Both the position numbers and the translations under genes were made by a program. From Paenibacillus allorhizosphaerae (lineage in GTDB: Bacteria > Bacillota > Bacilli > Paenibacillales > NBRC-103111): a stretch of DNA of 64,000 bases. The notes under the pieces are model-generated. The model was not told the DNA's origin, did not search any database, and saw nothing but the letters and a program-made list of their open reading frames with translations. The stretch covers positions 1 through 64,000 of the forward strand of contig NZ_CAJVCE010000020.1 of assembly GCF_910594985.1 (NCBI RefSeq). Direction: 5' to 3'. Numbering within the stretch: the first letter of the stretch is position 1; every line of letters begins with the position of its first letter. This document shows, piece after piece, positions 45,688 to 54,675 of the stretch.

Positions 45688-46182
45688 ATGTTTCCGAAAG
45701 GACAACGACATAAAATTGGCGTGTTGCTGTATTTGCTTATTTGGTTCGTCAGCTGTTTTTGGCTGTTCGGTTTAGTCTATAGCGGGGTACTGCAAAGCTG
45801 GGGGGGCATTAAGCTGGAACCGGTCAAAGACTACGTTTTCTACGCGATTGCCGGGGCTATCGGGGGAACTTTATACGCCATGCGGCTCTTGCACGAATAT
45901 TACGACGATCCGATGACGGAGCGGTGGCTCATGTGGTATTTGCTTCGGCCGATCAAATGCGGCGGCGCCGCCGTCATTATGATTATATTGTTCCAGAGCG
46001 GCATTCTGCTGCTCCAAACGAACGATTCGATGGGAGCGAAAATCGGCATCGCCTTTTTGGTCGGCTTCGGGTACGGCAAAGTGCTGGATAAGCTGCGGTC
46101 GTTGACGGAAACGCTGTTCAACGGGAACGGAAAGTACGGATGCAGCGGCACGCCGAAAGAAAAGGACGACTCCGCGCGTTAA
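45688..46182 (+). CDS. Small membrane protein of unknown function
   Basis: The 164-residue product has three or four predicted membrane helices (about residues 10-33, 48-65, 91-110 and possibly 116-131) and a hydrophilic, Lys/Ser-rich C-terminus. A conserved-looking RLLHEYYDDPMTERWLMWYL segment lies between the second and third helices. GGGGGAGG precedes the ATG. I recognise no family. It converges on the SgrR-like gene with 62 bases between the stops. Confidence 0.75.
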   Translation: MFPKGQRHKIGVLLYLLIWFVSCFWLFGLVYSGVLQSWGGIKLEPVKDYVFYAIAGAIGGTLYAMRLLHEYYDDPMTERWLMWYLLRPIKCGGAAVIMIILFQSGILLLQTNDSMGAKIGIAFLVGFGYGKVLDKLRSLTETLFNGNGKYGCSGTPKEKDDSAR

Positions 46183-46244
46183 TCGCCGCTGCCGGGGCCG
46201 GCACCATCGTCGTCAGCTCACCTGCCCGAATGGCCGGTAAGCTG

Positions 46245-48089
46245 TTACGTCGAAGGGGAACCGGCGAACCAAAGGTCCTTATAATTTACCCAGCCGAACG
46301 AGCTGATCGTTACGCCGCGAAGCGCCGGAGGAAAGGCGGCGGCTTGCTGCCAGCGGTACCAAACGATAACGGCGCGGGAAAGGAGCGCAACCCGTTCCGC
46401 CTCCAGCAGCAGCTCGATTCTGCGCGACCGGGACGGTTCCTCGGCGCAGCCTGCAAGCAGCCGGTCGATTTCTTCGCCGACTGTCTCAGGCAGACAGCGC
46501 CGGAGCGGACTATGCGGGTTGGCGAGCAGCGTCAGCAGCGTCCATTCCTCGTCTTCGTCGACCGGCTGCTCGAGCAAGAGCAGGTCGGCTTCTTCAATGC
46601 GTGCATCGATGAGTATCCGGTCGTACGGTACAAGGACGATCTCCACCTCGATCCCTTCGCTGTGCAACGCTTGCCGAATGCGGCTTGCATCGCGCTCATG
46701 CCCGGCTCCCGCATACGTCAGCAGCTTCAGCGGCCGACTGTCCCGAAGCGGCGCGTCGTTCTCGGTGCTTGTTGCTTCATGACGATACAGGCCGCTTTCT
46801 TCTCCGGCTTCCAAATCCCTGATGAATCGTAAGGCGAGCGGCCCCTGGTTCCCTTCCTGCCCCAAACCCGGCTCCTCCTCTGGAATCGAGCGAATCCACC
46901 AGCTTACGCGCTCCCGGTGCGCGGCATGCTGCAAAGGGCCCGCCTTCCTCGTGTTGAACAAAATGTATTTGCAGCCGCGGTCCGTACACTGCACTTCACG
47001 CCAGCCTTCTCCATGCGTAGCATAGCGCCGTTCCCAGTAATGCCGGAAATTGAGCGAGCCGAGCTCATCCTGCCCGATCCGCCCTTCATACACATCTTCG
47101 GGAACGTGCCACATTTCCACGCGATCCAGATGGGCGGCACGGCCGTAATATTCGGGATACGCTTCCAGCACCAGCAGCCGCTCCTCTCTTCGCGACAGAC
47201 GGAACGGCCCGGTTCCGGCCGGCAGCCGGTCATAATCGTCCGCACGCTCGGCAGGCACGATCGAAGCGCAAACGGACGAAAGCAAACTAAGCAGCGCTGG
47301 GTACGGGTGCTTCAGCCGCACGATCAAATGGTGCTCGTCCGGACAAACGACGGAGAGGATCGGAGCATATAACGGGCTGTAAGGCGAGCCCGTCCGGCGG
47401 TCCATCAGCCGTTCGAACGTACGGGCAGCGTCCTGCGCCGTGAAAGGCACGCCGTGATGGAACATCACATGCTTTTGCAAATAGAAATGCCAAATACACC
47501 CTCTCCCTTCGCCGCGCGGGGCCCTCTCTTCTTCCCAGTGGTGCGCGAGTCCGGGTACGAACCGGCCGGCTTCCCGGTCGTACACGACCAGCGTATCGAA
47601 CAGCTGCCGGATCATATGCAGTTCGGTTCTTCGCGTCGCAAAGGCCGGATCGAGCGAGCCGAGCGCCCGATAGGACGGGAACCGCAGCACTTCGGCGGAA
47701 GCCGTACCCGCAACCGCTTCCTTGCGGTAGCCGAGCGCTTCCTGCAATAGCACATGAAACCGCCCTCTTCCCCGCTCGGTAAGCGGAGCCTGTTCGGCAA
47801 GCCCTATCGCATCCTGGAGCCGCCCAGCGTGCAGCAAGCTGCCGGCATGGGAGAGGACAAGCTCTTCCGGCTCCGCTGTCAGCAGGAGCCGAGACTTGCG
47901 GCCCCGGCCGCGCCCGGGCTGCCATTCGATCCACTGCTGCTTGCGCATACCCCGAAGCAGCAGCTTCACATTCCGCTCCGTGCAATGCAGCCAATCGGAC
48001 AGCTCGGACAGCGAAACTTCGGCTTCCTTGTCCGCGAGCCGGGGAAGCAACCATTGGTACAGCCGGACATAATGCTCTATCAGCTGCAT
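46245..48089 (-). CDS. SgrR-like transcriptional regulator with solute-binding domain
   Basis: The 614-residue product has an N-terminal winged helix domain (about residues 1-95; LHCTERNVKLLLRGM and WIEWQPGRGRGRKS) joined to a family 5 solute-binding domain (LGSLDPAFATRRTELHMIRQLFDTL, RTFERLMDRR). It is a paralogue of the protein at 22157-23950. It lacks a signal peptide. GAGGAG precedes the ATG. It is divergent from an MFS transporter gene with 123 bases between starts, the same layout as E. coli sgrR and the setA exporter region. It probably controls that transporter in response to a bound small molecule. Confidence 0.87.
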   Translation of the reverse strand: MQLIEHYVRLYQWLLPRLADKEAEVSLSELSDWLHCTERNVKLLLRGMRKQQWIEWQPGRGRGRKSRLLLTAEPEELVLSHAGSLLHAGRLQDAIGLAEQAPLTERGRGRFHVLLQEALGYRKEAVAGTASAEVLRFPSYRALGSLDPAFATRRTELHMIRQLFDTLVVYDREAGRFVPGLAHHWEEERAPRGEGRGCIWHFYLQKHVMFHHGVPFTAQDAARTFERLMDRRTGSPYSPLYAPILSVVCPDEHHLIVRLKHPYPALLSLLSSVCASIVPAERADDYDRLPAGTGPFRLSRREERLLVLEAYPEYYGRAAHLDRVEMWHVPEDVYEGRIGQDELGSLNFRHYWERRYATHGEGWREVQCTDRGCKYILFNTRKAGPLQHAAHRERVSWWIRSIPEEEPGLGQEGNQGPLALRFIRDLEAGEESGLYRHEATSTENDAPLRDSRPLKLLTYAGAGHERDASRIRQALHSEGIEVEIVLVPYDRILIDARIEEADLLLLEQPVDEDEEWTLLTLLANPHSPLRRCLPETVGEEIDRLLAGCAEEPSRSRRIELLLEAERVALLSRAVIVWYRWQQAAAFPPALRGVTISSFGWVNYKDLWFAGSPST

Positions 48090-48117
48090 TCGTTCTCGCT
48101 CCTCTCATGCCAATGAT

Positions 48118-48165
48118 AAAAGGGGAAAAATTGTGGTTTCATTTTACTCTTTTTATTCCCCTTTT
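48118..48165. promoter_or_regulatory. Inverted repeat between the SgrR-like and MFS genes
   Basis: AAAAGGGGAA (48118-48127) and TTCCCCTTTT (48156-48165) are perfect complements 28 bases apart, inside the divergent promoter region. This could be a pair of half-sites for the SgrR-like regulator, allowing looping or side-by-side binding. Confidence 0.4.
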
Positions 48166-48212
48166 TCCATGTACAATGAGAAAAAAGAATCGTCAGGAAG
48201 GAGCTCCGACCC

Positions 48213-49457
48213 ATGGACAACGACAATCGCCTTGCCGTCCGCATGATCGCATGGGTTACCGCCGTCTGCCTGCTCGGCGATTCCATGCTGTATATTGTGC
48301 TGCCCGTCTACTGGGCATCTTTCGGTCTGGACGCGCTCTGGCAGGTCGGGATCCTGCTGTCGATCAACCGCTTCGTCCGGCTGCCGCTCAATCCGTTTGT
48401 CGGCTGGCTGTACGGTCGGCTGCCGAAACGGACCGGTTTCCTGCTCGCCGTCGTGCTCGCTTGCTTGACGACGTTCGCCTTCGCCGCAGGCACCGGCTTC
48501 TGGGTGCTGCTCGCCGCCCGGGCGCTGTGGGGCGCCGCGTGGTCCATGCTGCGCATCGGCGGCTACTTGGCCGTGCTGGAAGCTTCCGGCGGCGGGCAAC
48601 GCGGCAGGCTGCTCGGCAGCTACAACGGCATCATCGGCGTAGGGAGCCTCATCGGCATGCTGGCCGGCGGCCTGCTCGCCGATCTCATCGGCGTGCGCTT
48701 CGTTGCGCTGCTGCTCGGCACCGTGACGCTGGCCGGCCTGCCGCTGGCGTGGCGCTATGTGCCTGCCACCACCGCTGCGCCGGTGAATCAAACGGCCTCC
48801 GGATCGCTCCGAAGCGCGCTGAACGCGCAAGCGATGCTGACGCTCGCATCGGGCTTCATGGTTGGCGTCGTCTTCTACGGCTTGCTGATCGCCAGCCTAA
48901 GCCCGCTGATCGCGGCACACCTGCCCGGCGGCCAGCCGCTGCCCATATGGGGCTTTGCGCTCGGCGCCGCCTCGGTGGCGGGCCTCGTGCAGGCGCTGCG
49001 CTGGGCATGGTCGCCGTTCTTATCGCCCTTGATCGGGCGATGGTCCGACGGCCCCCGCGGCCGCCTGCCGATCTACCTCGCCGCGCTCGGCGTTGCCGCC
49101 TGCGGCATGGCGCTGCTCCCGCTGCCGCTGCCGTTCGCGCCGTGGCTGGCCGTCCTGCTGTGCGTGATGCTGGCGAATACCGCCATCAACACGCTGACGG
49201 ACGCGCTTGCAGCCGACGCCGCAGCGGGCGGCTCCGCCGTAGCCTATATGACGACATACACGACCGTCGTCGACGTCGGCGCAGCGCTTGGCCCGGTGGC
49301 CGCATTTGCGCTGCTCGGCGCCTTCGGCCTCCCCGGGATCGGCGCTGCCGCCGCCGTGCTGACCGCGCTCATGGCCGGGGCATGGCTGCTGTGGCGGCGC
49401 AGCCCGGCCGGCCGGTCCGCATGCTCGCGTAAGGAAGCGGGCTTGGCAAACCAATAA
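48213..49457 (+). CDS. Major facilitator superfamily transporter
   Basis: The 414-residue product has twelve predicted membrane helices and an MFS loop 2-3 motif variant (GWLYGRLPKRTG) after the second helix. AAGGAGC precedes the ATG. It resembles drug or sugar efflux MFS proteins; the substrate is unknown. Its divergent placement next to an SgrR-like sensor suggests that its substrate, or a related metabolite, is the ligand of that regulator. GC content is higher than in its surroundings, particularly in the second half. A strong terminator follows. Confidence 0.9.
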   Translation: MDNDNRLAVRMIAWVTAVCLLGDSMLYIVLPVYWASFGLDALWQVGILLSINRFVRLPLNPFVGWLYGRLPKRTGFLLAVVLACLTTFAFAAGTGFWVLLAARALWGAAWSMLRIGGYLAVLEASGGGQRGRLLGSYNGIIGVGSLIGMLAGGLLADLIGVRFVALLLGTVTLAGLPLAWRYVPATTAAPVNQTASGSLRSALNAQAMLTLASGFMVGVVFYGLLIASLSPLIAAHLPGGQPLPIWGFALGAASVAGLVQALRWAWSPFLSPLIGRWSDGPRGRLPIYLAALGVAACGMALLPLPLPFAPWLAVLLCVMLANTAINTLTDALAADAAAGGSAVAYMTTYTTVVDVGAALGPVAAFALLGAFGLPGIGAAAAVLTALMAGAWLLWRRSPAGRSACSRKEAGLANQ

Positions 49458-49459
49458 GA

Positions 49460-49507
49460 AGGAGCACTTCAACCCGCGCAACAACAAAGCGGGATTGAAG
49501 TGCTCCT
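49460..49507 (+). terminator. Terminator after the MFS gene
   Basis: A long inverted repeat (AGGAGCACTTCAACCCGC and GCGGGATTGAAGTGCTCCT, one mismatch) follows the MFS stop directly and is succeeded by ATTCTTTAT. Confidence 0.75.
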
Positions 49508-49653
49508 ATTCTTTATCGTCCTACTTCTTTATCGTTCTGCGGACATGAGCGGTGCTGCCGATTCTAATCAATGCAGGCGGAACGCGCCTCTACAGCAGCA
49601 GCCCGATTGTCGCTGCGGCTCCCTCGTCGGGTTGGTTTTCCCGTCCGATAAGG

Positions 49654-52600
49654 CTACTTATGGAACTTGACAGCGCCGGTCAGCGGCTGCTCCGAATATT
49701 CCAGGACAGGGGATTCGCTCCCCTCCTTCCATACGATAAGGGACACCGACGGAGTTGCCTTTCCCTTCGCTTCAGGATCGTTCAGAGCCATGCGCAAAGT
49801 GTACTTGCCGCCGTCCGAGCCGGACGCCGTCCCCTGCACGATGGCACTTTGATCCGTAATGACCAGAAAACCGATCTTTTGCAGGTCTAGACGGAGTCCG
49901 GCCGGCTCGATGTGGAGCCTTACGCTTCCCGTCGGCCCAAGCCCGCTCGCGTATCCCAGGTTTGCTTCCAGATGAAGCTTGGCAATGCCTTTATCGCTGC
50001 CGTTGTTGTTCTCACTACCTCCGCCGTTGATGCTATAAACGCTGCCCGCAACCGTGCCGAGGCGGTCTACGGCAAACCAGCCTGCTGCCGTCACCGGACC
50101 TCGATTGGCGTAGTAGACGGCAAAGGTAACCGTTTCGGTCGCCGTATTGCCGGCAAAGTCGGACGCCTCCGCCCGCAGGGTGTGGACACCTGCTGCCGTG
50201 ATCGGCGTTTCCGAGACGTACGGCTCGCCGTTCAGCGTGACGCTTAACGTTTTGACGCCGCTTTCCGCATCCTCCGCCGTAATCGCCGGGGAGACGCTGT
50301 CGGCGTAGCCTTGCCCGTACGTCACGCCGGTAACCGTAATCTTCGGGGCCTTAAGATCTTTGATCTTGATCGTCAGGTTCGGCTTGAACTGTGCGTTTTC
50401 TTTGGAATTGAAGTTGGTGGCAAGGCCCGGAGCCGAATCCTGCACGACGGCAAGACTCGCCGTCTTATCGCCTGCCAGCTGCGCACGGATGTACCCGGTA
50501 ATGTCAAAGTCGCGCCAAGCAGGTGTGCTGTTAGCCTTTGCGGTTGCCAAAGCGTCCCCTACGGCAGGCCTGTTGTTCCACGTTACGGTCTTCTCTGTCC
50601 AGCCGTCGTTTTCCACCGTATGAACCGTCTGATCCGCCTCCGTCCCCCCGCTGTCAGCCACGTTGCCGTACAAGGACAAGACCGCGGATTCGACCTCGCC
50701 GGCGACGCCGCTAAGGTCAAACTGAAGAAACGTCTGCCGTTCAAAGCCCGGACTGCTCTTTTTCACCGTCAGTGTGCCGGATGTGCCGTAATTCGTGTCC
50801 GCGTACGTACCGTCCCGGACGAACGTATCGTGCGTCGGATAAAGCTTCCGGTTCAGCGGATCGATGACCGTAAACTGGGCGCTGCCAAACTTCAAATATC
50901 CCCCGAGCGTCACGGCAGCCGTCACCCGGGCCGTGCCCTCCGCTTTAGCCGTTACCACACCGTCGCTGCCGACGTCAACGATCGCCGGGTTGCTGGATTG
51001 ATACTGTATATTCGCCCCCTGCAGGTCGGCCGGCGCCCCCGTCGTCATCGTACCCGAGAGTGAAAGCTTCGCCGTTTGCGTCACCTTCAAATCCGTCACA
51101 TCGGTTGCAAGGGCAACGCTCTTCAGAGCGGGCGTTTTGTTTTGCTCCGGGGCGATCCGGTCGTATATGCGGGTTTCGACGATGCTGTTGAACTTGTTCT
51201 GCGAGTTGCCTCGTCCCACGATACGGACATACCGCGCTGTGCGGTCGAGGGTGGCATAATTCTCCAATTCGGCCGATATGCCGGAGCTTGTGCCGCTATA
51301 CACTTGTGTCCAATTCGCTCCATCGGTTGAAATCTCGATATCAAAGGCAGACGTGCGCTCGTTCCCTTTATACCAGGCGACGGATACGCTGCGCACCGCT
51401 GTCGGCGCGCCAAGATCGTACGTGATCCACTGTCCGTCTCCTTCGGCTGACCATCGGGTAGCCAAATCGTCATCGATCGTATTTTCAGCCACGTTCCCGT
51501 CATCGGCGCTGGCCGTTACATCCAGGATCGGCAGCCCGGCTTCTCCTGCGCCGACTTTGCCGGGGAAATGAACGGCGTATCTGGAAGCCGCGCCGCCGGG
51601 AAGCTTCACGTCGATCCAAGCCGTGCCCGGCAATTTGGCCGCTTGCTGCACGGTCACTTCCGCGCCGGAACTTGCGGCAGCAGCGGTTACGACCGGCACG
51701 GTCGACGTTCCCGCCGGCAATGACGCATCATACGTGAACGTCTCGGCCGAGAAGCCCGCCAGCGGTGCGCCATTCACGGTGATGCCGCTCAGCAGAGGCG
51801 GCGCTGTGCCGTCGTTGTGCCAGTCAGACAACGGTACAACCGGGGGCAGCACGGACGGAGGCGCTTCCCCTTCGCGCAGCGGCACCATCAGCACCGATAA
51901 GCGCAGGTCCTGCACATTTTCGATATGGACGGCAAGCTTGCGAATGCCGTTGTTCGGGTTTTGCCCGCCCGGGTTCGGCGACGTCGGCAGCGGCTGCGCA
52001 TCCATCGCGACAAACTTCGCTTGCGCCGGCGACAGGATGCGGGCCCACAGCCGCTTGCCGCCGCTTTTGAGCATCGCCCACTGACCGTTCGGATCGATCT
52101 GGTCGATCTGCGTCGAGGTGTGCATGAACCACCAGAACTCGGACGGCGCTTTGGCCTGCACTTCATCCTGCACCAGGAATTGGCGGCGATAATCGAGCAT
52201 TCGAATGCCCCGCTCCGCCTTGATCGCTTGATCCGCATAGGCAGAGGTAAGATCAGCAACGGCGAGCGCCTCGCGCGGCGTCGATTCGACTCGTTTCAGA
52301 TTGATCGTTGCATTTGGATTTTGATCCGGTCCCTCGCCGGGGTTGATGACCAGGGTGTTCTGCCCCTCGCTCCGCATCCGGTAGTACGTCCACCGCTGAT
52401 TGCCGAAATACCCGGGCAAATTGTAGTCGTCGGAGCCAAGCTCCTGCGCCCACCGTACGCCCAGCGCATCGAAGACGAAGGTGCCGGCGTCGAGATTGTT
52501 ATGGTTCTTTTCCTTGCTCGTGCCCTTAAAGCCCGCAAACAGAGCGTTCGGATCTTCCCAAGCGCTGCGGAACGTCGCCGCCTCTACGTTGCGGAAATAT

Positions 52601-54246
52601 TTGTCGAGTCCTACCCCAGCCGCCCGCGGTCCGGGATAACTGTTCGGCACGTACCAGAGCAGATCGAGCGGCGAAGGATTTTTGTCGATCCGCTGCGTCT
52701 GCCACCAGCCGTACTCCGGTTTGTCAAAGTCGGTGCCGAACCAGTACAGCGAGGGCGCGTTGGGAATACCGGACCCCGCATCCGCAAAGTTAAACGTCTG
52801 ATTCGCCGGACCCGACGTATAGATCGGAAAATCGCCGTTCAGCGGCAGACCGGGGCTCTGGGACAAGCCGAAGTCGGTGCCGAGCGCCGTCTTGAGCGCC
52901 TTGAAGTAAAGGCCGATATATTGGATGGAATAGCTCCAATAGCCCGGTCCCTCATACCATCCGCCGTCCGGCGCCCACTGGGGCAGCGCATTCGGCAGCG
53001 ACGCAAACCCGCGCTGGAGCAAATCCTCCGCCGTCGCTTTCACTTCCGGCTCATCTCCGAAGGCCAAGGCCCCCATCCCGATGCCGCCGTTGACGACAAA
53101 GTTCCAGTTGTTGGTCGTCGTAACCCAAAAGTCCGGTTTGTTGTAGCCGGTCAAGGCCGGGCCGAAGCCTTTGGTCACCGTCGCATTGCGCAGAAACGTC
53201 TTGCGTTCCGTCGTCCAATAATCATAGAGCCAGTCATAGCCGATGGCGAAGGCATGGGTCATTTCCGCCGTATCGAGAAAATGGCTCGGGTTCCAATCCT
53301 TGAAATTGCCCGCCGCCTCCAGCTCCGTCCATGCCCGCTCGGCGTACTTGGCATCGCCGGTTAACCGGTAAATGAGAGCCAGGTTGTGGATGCGCTCGAT
53401 TACTTTGCGGCTGACCGACAACAGCCGCACGCCGTCCGGCAGCTCGTATTTGGAAGGAGGCTCCGTCAACATCTTGTTCGCCTTCGCCAGCAAAATGTCG
53501 TACCAGTTCTTCAGCCGGGCGTCGGAAGCAATGCGCCCCTTCAGCGCTTCAAAGTCCGATGCGGTCGCTAGCAGACGGGGATGCGACGGCGTAATGAGAT
53601 CGGTTATCGCGATCGTCTTGGAGAGCCGAACGTCATCAAACCATACCGTGCCGGTGGCTCCCCATAGGAACAACTCGACCAATACTTTGACCGCACCAGA
53701 CGGCACCGCCATCTTATGCGTGAGCTGCTGCCAGTCGGACGTCCCTTTACGCGCTGCGGTGAACATGTCCGTCCCGATCTTTTTGCCGTCGGCATCGGAG
53801 AACTGGTACCGGAGGACAACGCCTCTATCGTTTGAAACAATATTGTCCGTCTTGATCCATGCGCTAAGCTGATAGTTTTGATTTTGTTCCACGCGGACCG
53901 ACTGCGTCATGCTGCCCCGGGACGTTTCCGCCGCCTGAATCTTCAGGGAGCGGCTCCCTTGCTTGACGGTCTGGCCGTCCGAAGCGAACTGCGGGCTGCC
54001 GCTGGCCACCCATTTGTTCCAGCTGGCGGGCAATTCGTTCGAAGCTTGTTCAAAGCCGCCATTGACAAGCACATTCGGCCCCTCCGGAGCCCCAGAGGAA
54101 GTATTCGCTGCCGCGACTACTGTTTCCGCATGAACAGGGGGTAAAGGGAATGCGGTCACAATAAGTGCCATAATGACAGTTGCGACGAAGCAGATTTTGA
54201 GAGACTTATACGGAACCGAGTTTACCATCTTTATTGCTGCGTACAC
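49654..54246 (-). CDS. Large secreted heparinase II/III-like polysaccharide lyase with accessory modules
   Basis: The 1530-residue product has a signal peptide (about residues 1-40), a carbohydrate-binding module of the CBM4/9 type (57-210), an alpha/alpha-toroid (215-540), a heparinase II/III beta-sandwich (560-800; HNNLDAGTFVFDALGVRWA), a cadherin-like repeat (820-895), an F5/8C/CBM32 domain (908-1035), a bacterial Ig-like domain (1042-1130), a DNRLRE/CBM96-like domain (1135-1296; DTFVRDGTYADTNYGTSG), another Ig-like domain and a C-terminal beta domain. It should degrade an acidic polysaccharide outside the cell. No SLH or sortase anchor is seen. A GTG at 54246 after AAGGAG is the likely start; 54228 is an alternative ATG. 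Confidence 0.88.
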   Translation of the reverse strand: MYAAIKMVNSVPYKSLKICFVATVIMALIVTAFPLPPVHAETVVAAANTSSGAPEGPNVLVNGGFEQASNELPASWNKWVASGSPQFASDGQTVKQGSRSLKIQAAETSRGSMTQSVRVEQNQNYQLSAWIKTDNIVSNDRGVVLRYQFSDADGKKIGTDMFTAARKGTSDWQQLTHKMAVPSGAVKVLVELFLWGATGTVWFDDVRLSKTIAITDLITPSHPRLLATASDFEALKGRIASDARLKNWYDILLAKANKMLTEPPSKYELPDGVRLLSVSRKVIERIHNLALIYRLTGDAKYAERAWTELEAAGNFKDWNPSHFLDTAEMTHAFAIGYDWLYDYWTTERKTFLRNATVTKGFGPALTGYNKPDFWVTTTNNWNFVVNGGIGMGALAFGDEPEVKATAEDLLQRGFASLPNALPQWAPDGGWYEGPGYWSYSIQYIGLYFKALKTALGTDFGLSQSPGLPLNGDFPIYTSGPANQTFNFADAGSGIPNAPSLYWFGTDFDKPEYGWWQTQRIDKNPSPLDLLWYVPNSYPGPRAAGVGLDKYFRNVEAATFRSAWEDPNALFAGFKGTSKEKNHNNLDAGTFVFDALGVRWAQELGSDDYNLPGYFGNQRWTYYRMRSEGQNTLVINPGEGPDQNPNATINLKRVESTPREALAVADLTSAYADQAIKAERGIRMLDYRRQFLVQDEVQAKAPSEFWWFMHTSTQIDQIDPNGQWAMLKSGGKRLWARILSPAQAKFVAMDAQPLPTSPNPGGQNPNNGIRKLAVHIENVQDLRLSVLMVPLREGEAPPSVLPPVVPLSDWHNDGTAPPLLSGITVNGAPLAGFSAETFTYDASLPAGTSTVPVVTAAAASSGAEVTVQQAAKLPGTAWIDVKLPGGAASRYAVHFPGKVGAGEAGLPILDVTASADDGNVAENTIDDDLATRWSAEGDGQWITYDLGAPTAVRSVSVAWYKGNERTSAFDIEISTDGANWTQVYSGTSSGISAELENYATLDRTARYVRIVGRGNSQNKFNSIVETRIYDRIAPEQNKTPALKSVALATDVTDLKVTQTAKLSLSGTMTTGAPADLQGANIQYQSSNPAIVDVGSDGVVTAKAEGTARVTAAVTLGGYLKFGSAQFTVIDPLNRKLYPTHDTFVRDGTYADTNYGTSGTLTVKKSSPGFERQTFLQFDLSGVAGEVESAVLSLYGNVADSGGTEADQTVHTVENDGWTEKTVTWNNRPAVGDALATAKANSTPAWRDFDITGYIRAQLAGDKTASLAVVQDSAPGLATNFNSKENAQFKPNLTIKIKDLKAPKITVTGVTYGQGYADSVSPAITAEDAESGVKTLSVTLNGEPYVSETPITAAGVHTLRAEASDFAGNTATETVTFAVYYANRGPVTAAGWFAVDRLGTVAGSVYSINGGGSENNNGSDKGIAKLHLEANLGYASGLGPTGSVRLHIEPAGLRLDLQKIGFLVITDQSAIVQGTASGSDGGKYTLRMALNDPEAKGKATPSVSLIVWKEGSESPVLEYSEQPLTGAVKFHK

Positions 54247-54537
54247 GAATGAAATCACTCCTTATTCAACTGGAAATGGGGTTTCACATCGTCTGTCGCA
54301 CCATCATGTATCCGCTTACAACAAACCGCCGGCTCAGCGCCGAAACAACAACATCGTTCCTTTCCATTTACACTTTTGTCTCGTTCCCAATCAAACGGGG
54401 CATCACCTCCGTTCCATTATAAACCATTTTTATTATAGCTGAGGAAAATGGGATTGAGAATAAAATGATATAATGATCCATGAGACTTTTTAAAAAGTTT
54501 TCGCAGCGGGGTCATGACCGAAAGGAGCAAACGAAGC

Positions 54538-54666
54538 ATGCAGCAGTTCGAAGCGGTATTGCACCGGCCTGAAGGGACCGGTACGTGGACCTATTTCAAC
54601 ATCCGTTCCTGCAAGCACAGAACCATAAAACGGCTCATTCTTTTGCAAGCAACTGCGAAAGAATGA
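54538..54666 (+). pseudogene. Truncated DUF1905 gene
   Basis: After AAAGGAG, ATG starts MQQFEAVLHRPEGTGTWTYF, which matches the N-terminal strand region of DUF1905 proteins (normally about 90-100 residues). After about 22 residues the family pattern stops, and the frame runs into the hairpin terminator of the neighbouring histidine kinase gene, ending after 42 codons. The missing C-terminal part, with the usual SLMPMGDG-type motif, is not found nearby. It looks like the deletion remnant of a once-complete gene. Confidence 0.6.
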
Positions 54667-54673
54667 GCCGTTT
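54628..54673. terminator. Terminator of the histidine kinase operon
   Basis: AAACGGCTCATTCTTT and AAAGAATGAGCCGTTT form a 16-base perfect stem around a 14-base loop just past the kinase stop on the minus strand. On the plus strand it lies inside the truncated DUF1905 frame. Confidence 0.85.
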
Positions 54674-54675
54674 CG

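Noticed and set aside
48107-49432. Open frame of 441 codons overlapping the MFS gene in another frame
   Set aside because: Arg/Ala-rich translation of a GC-rich membrane protein gene; the MFS frame has the ribosome binding site and twelve membrane helices.
51925-53364. Open frame of 479 codons antisense to the heparinase-like gene
   Set aside because: Shadow frame without start signals; the opposite strand has well-defined domains.
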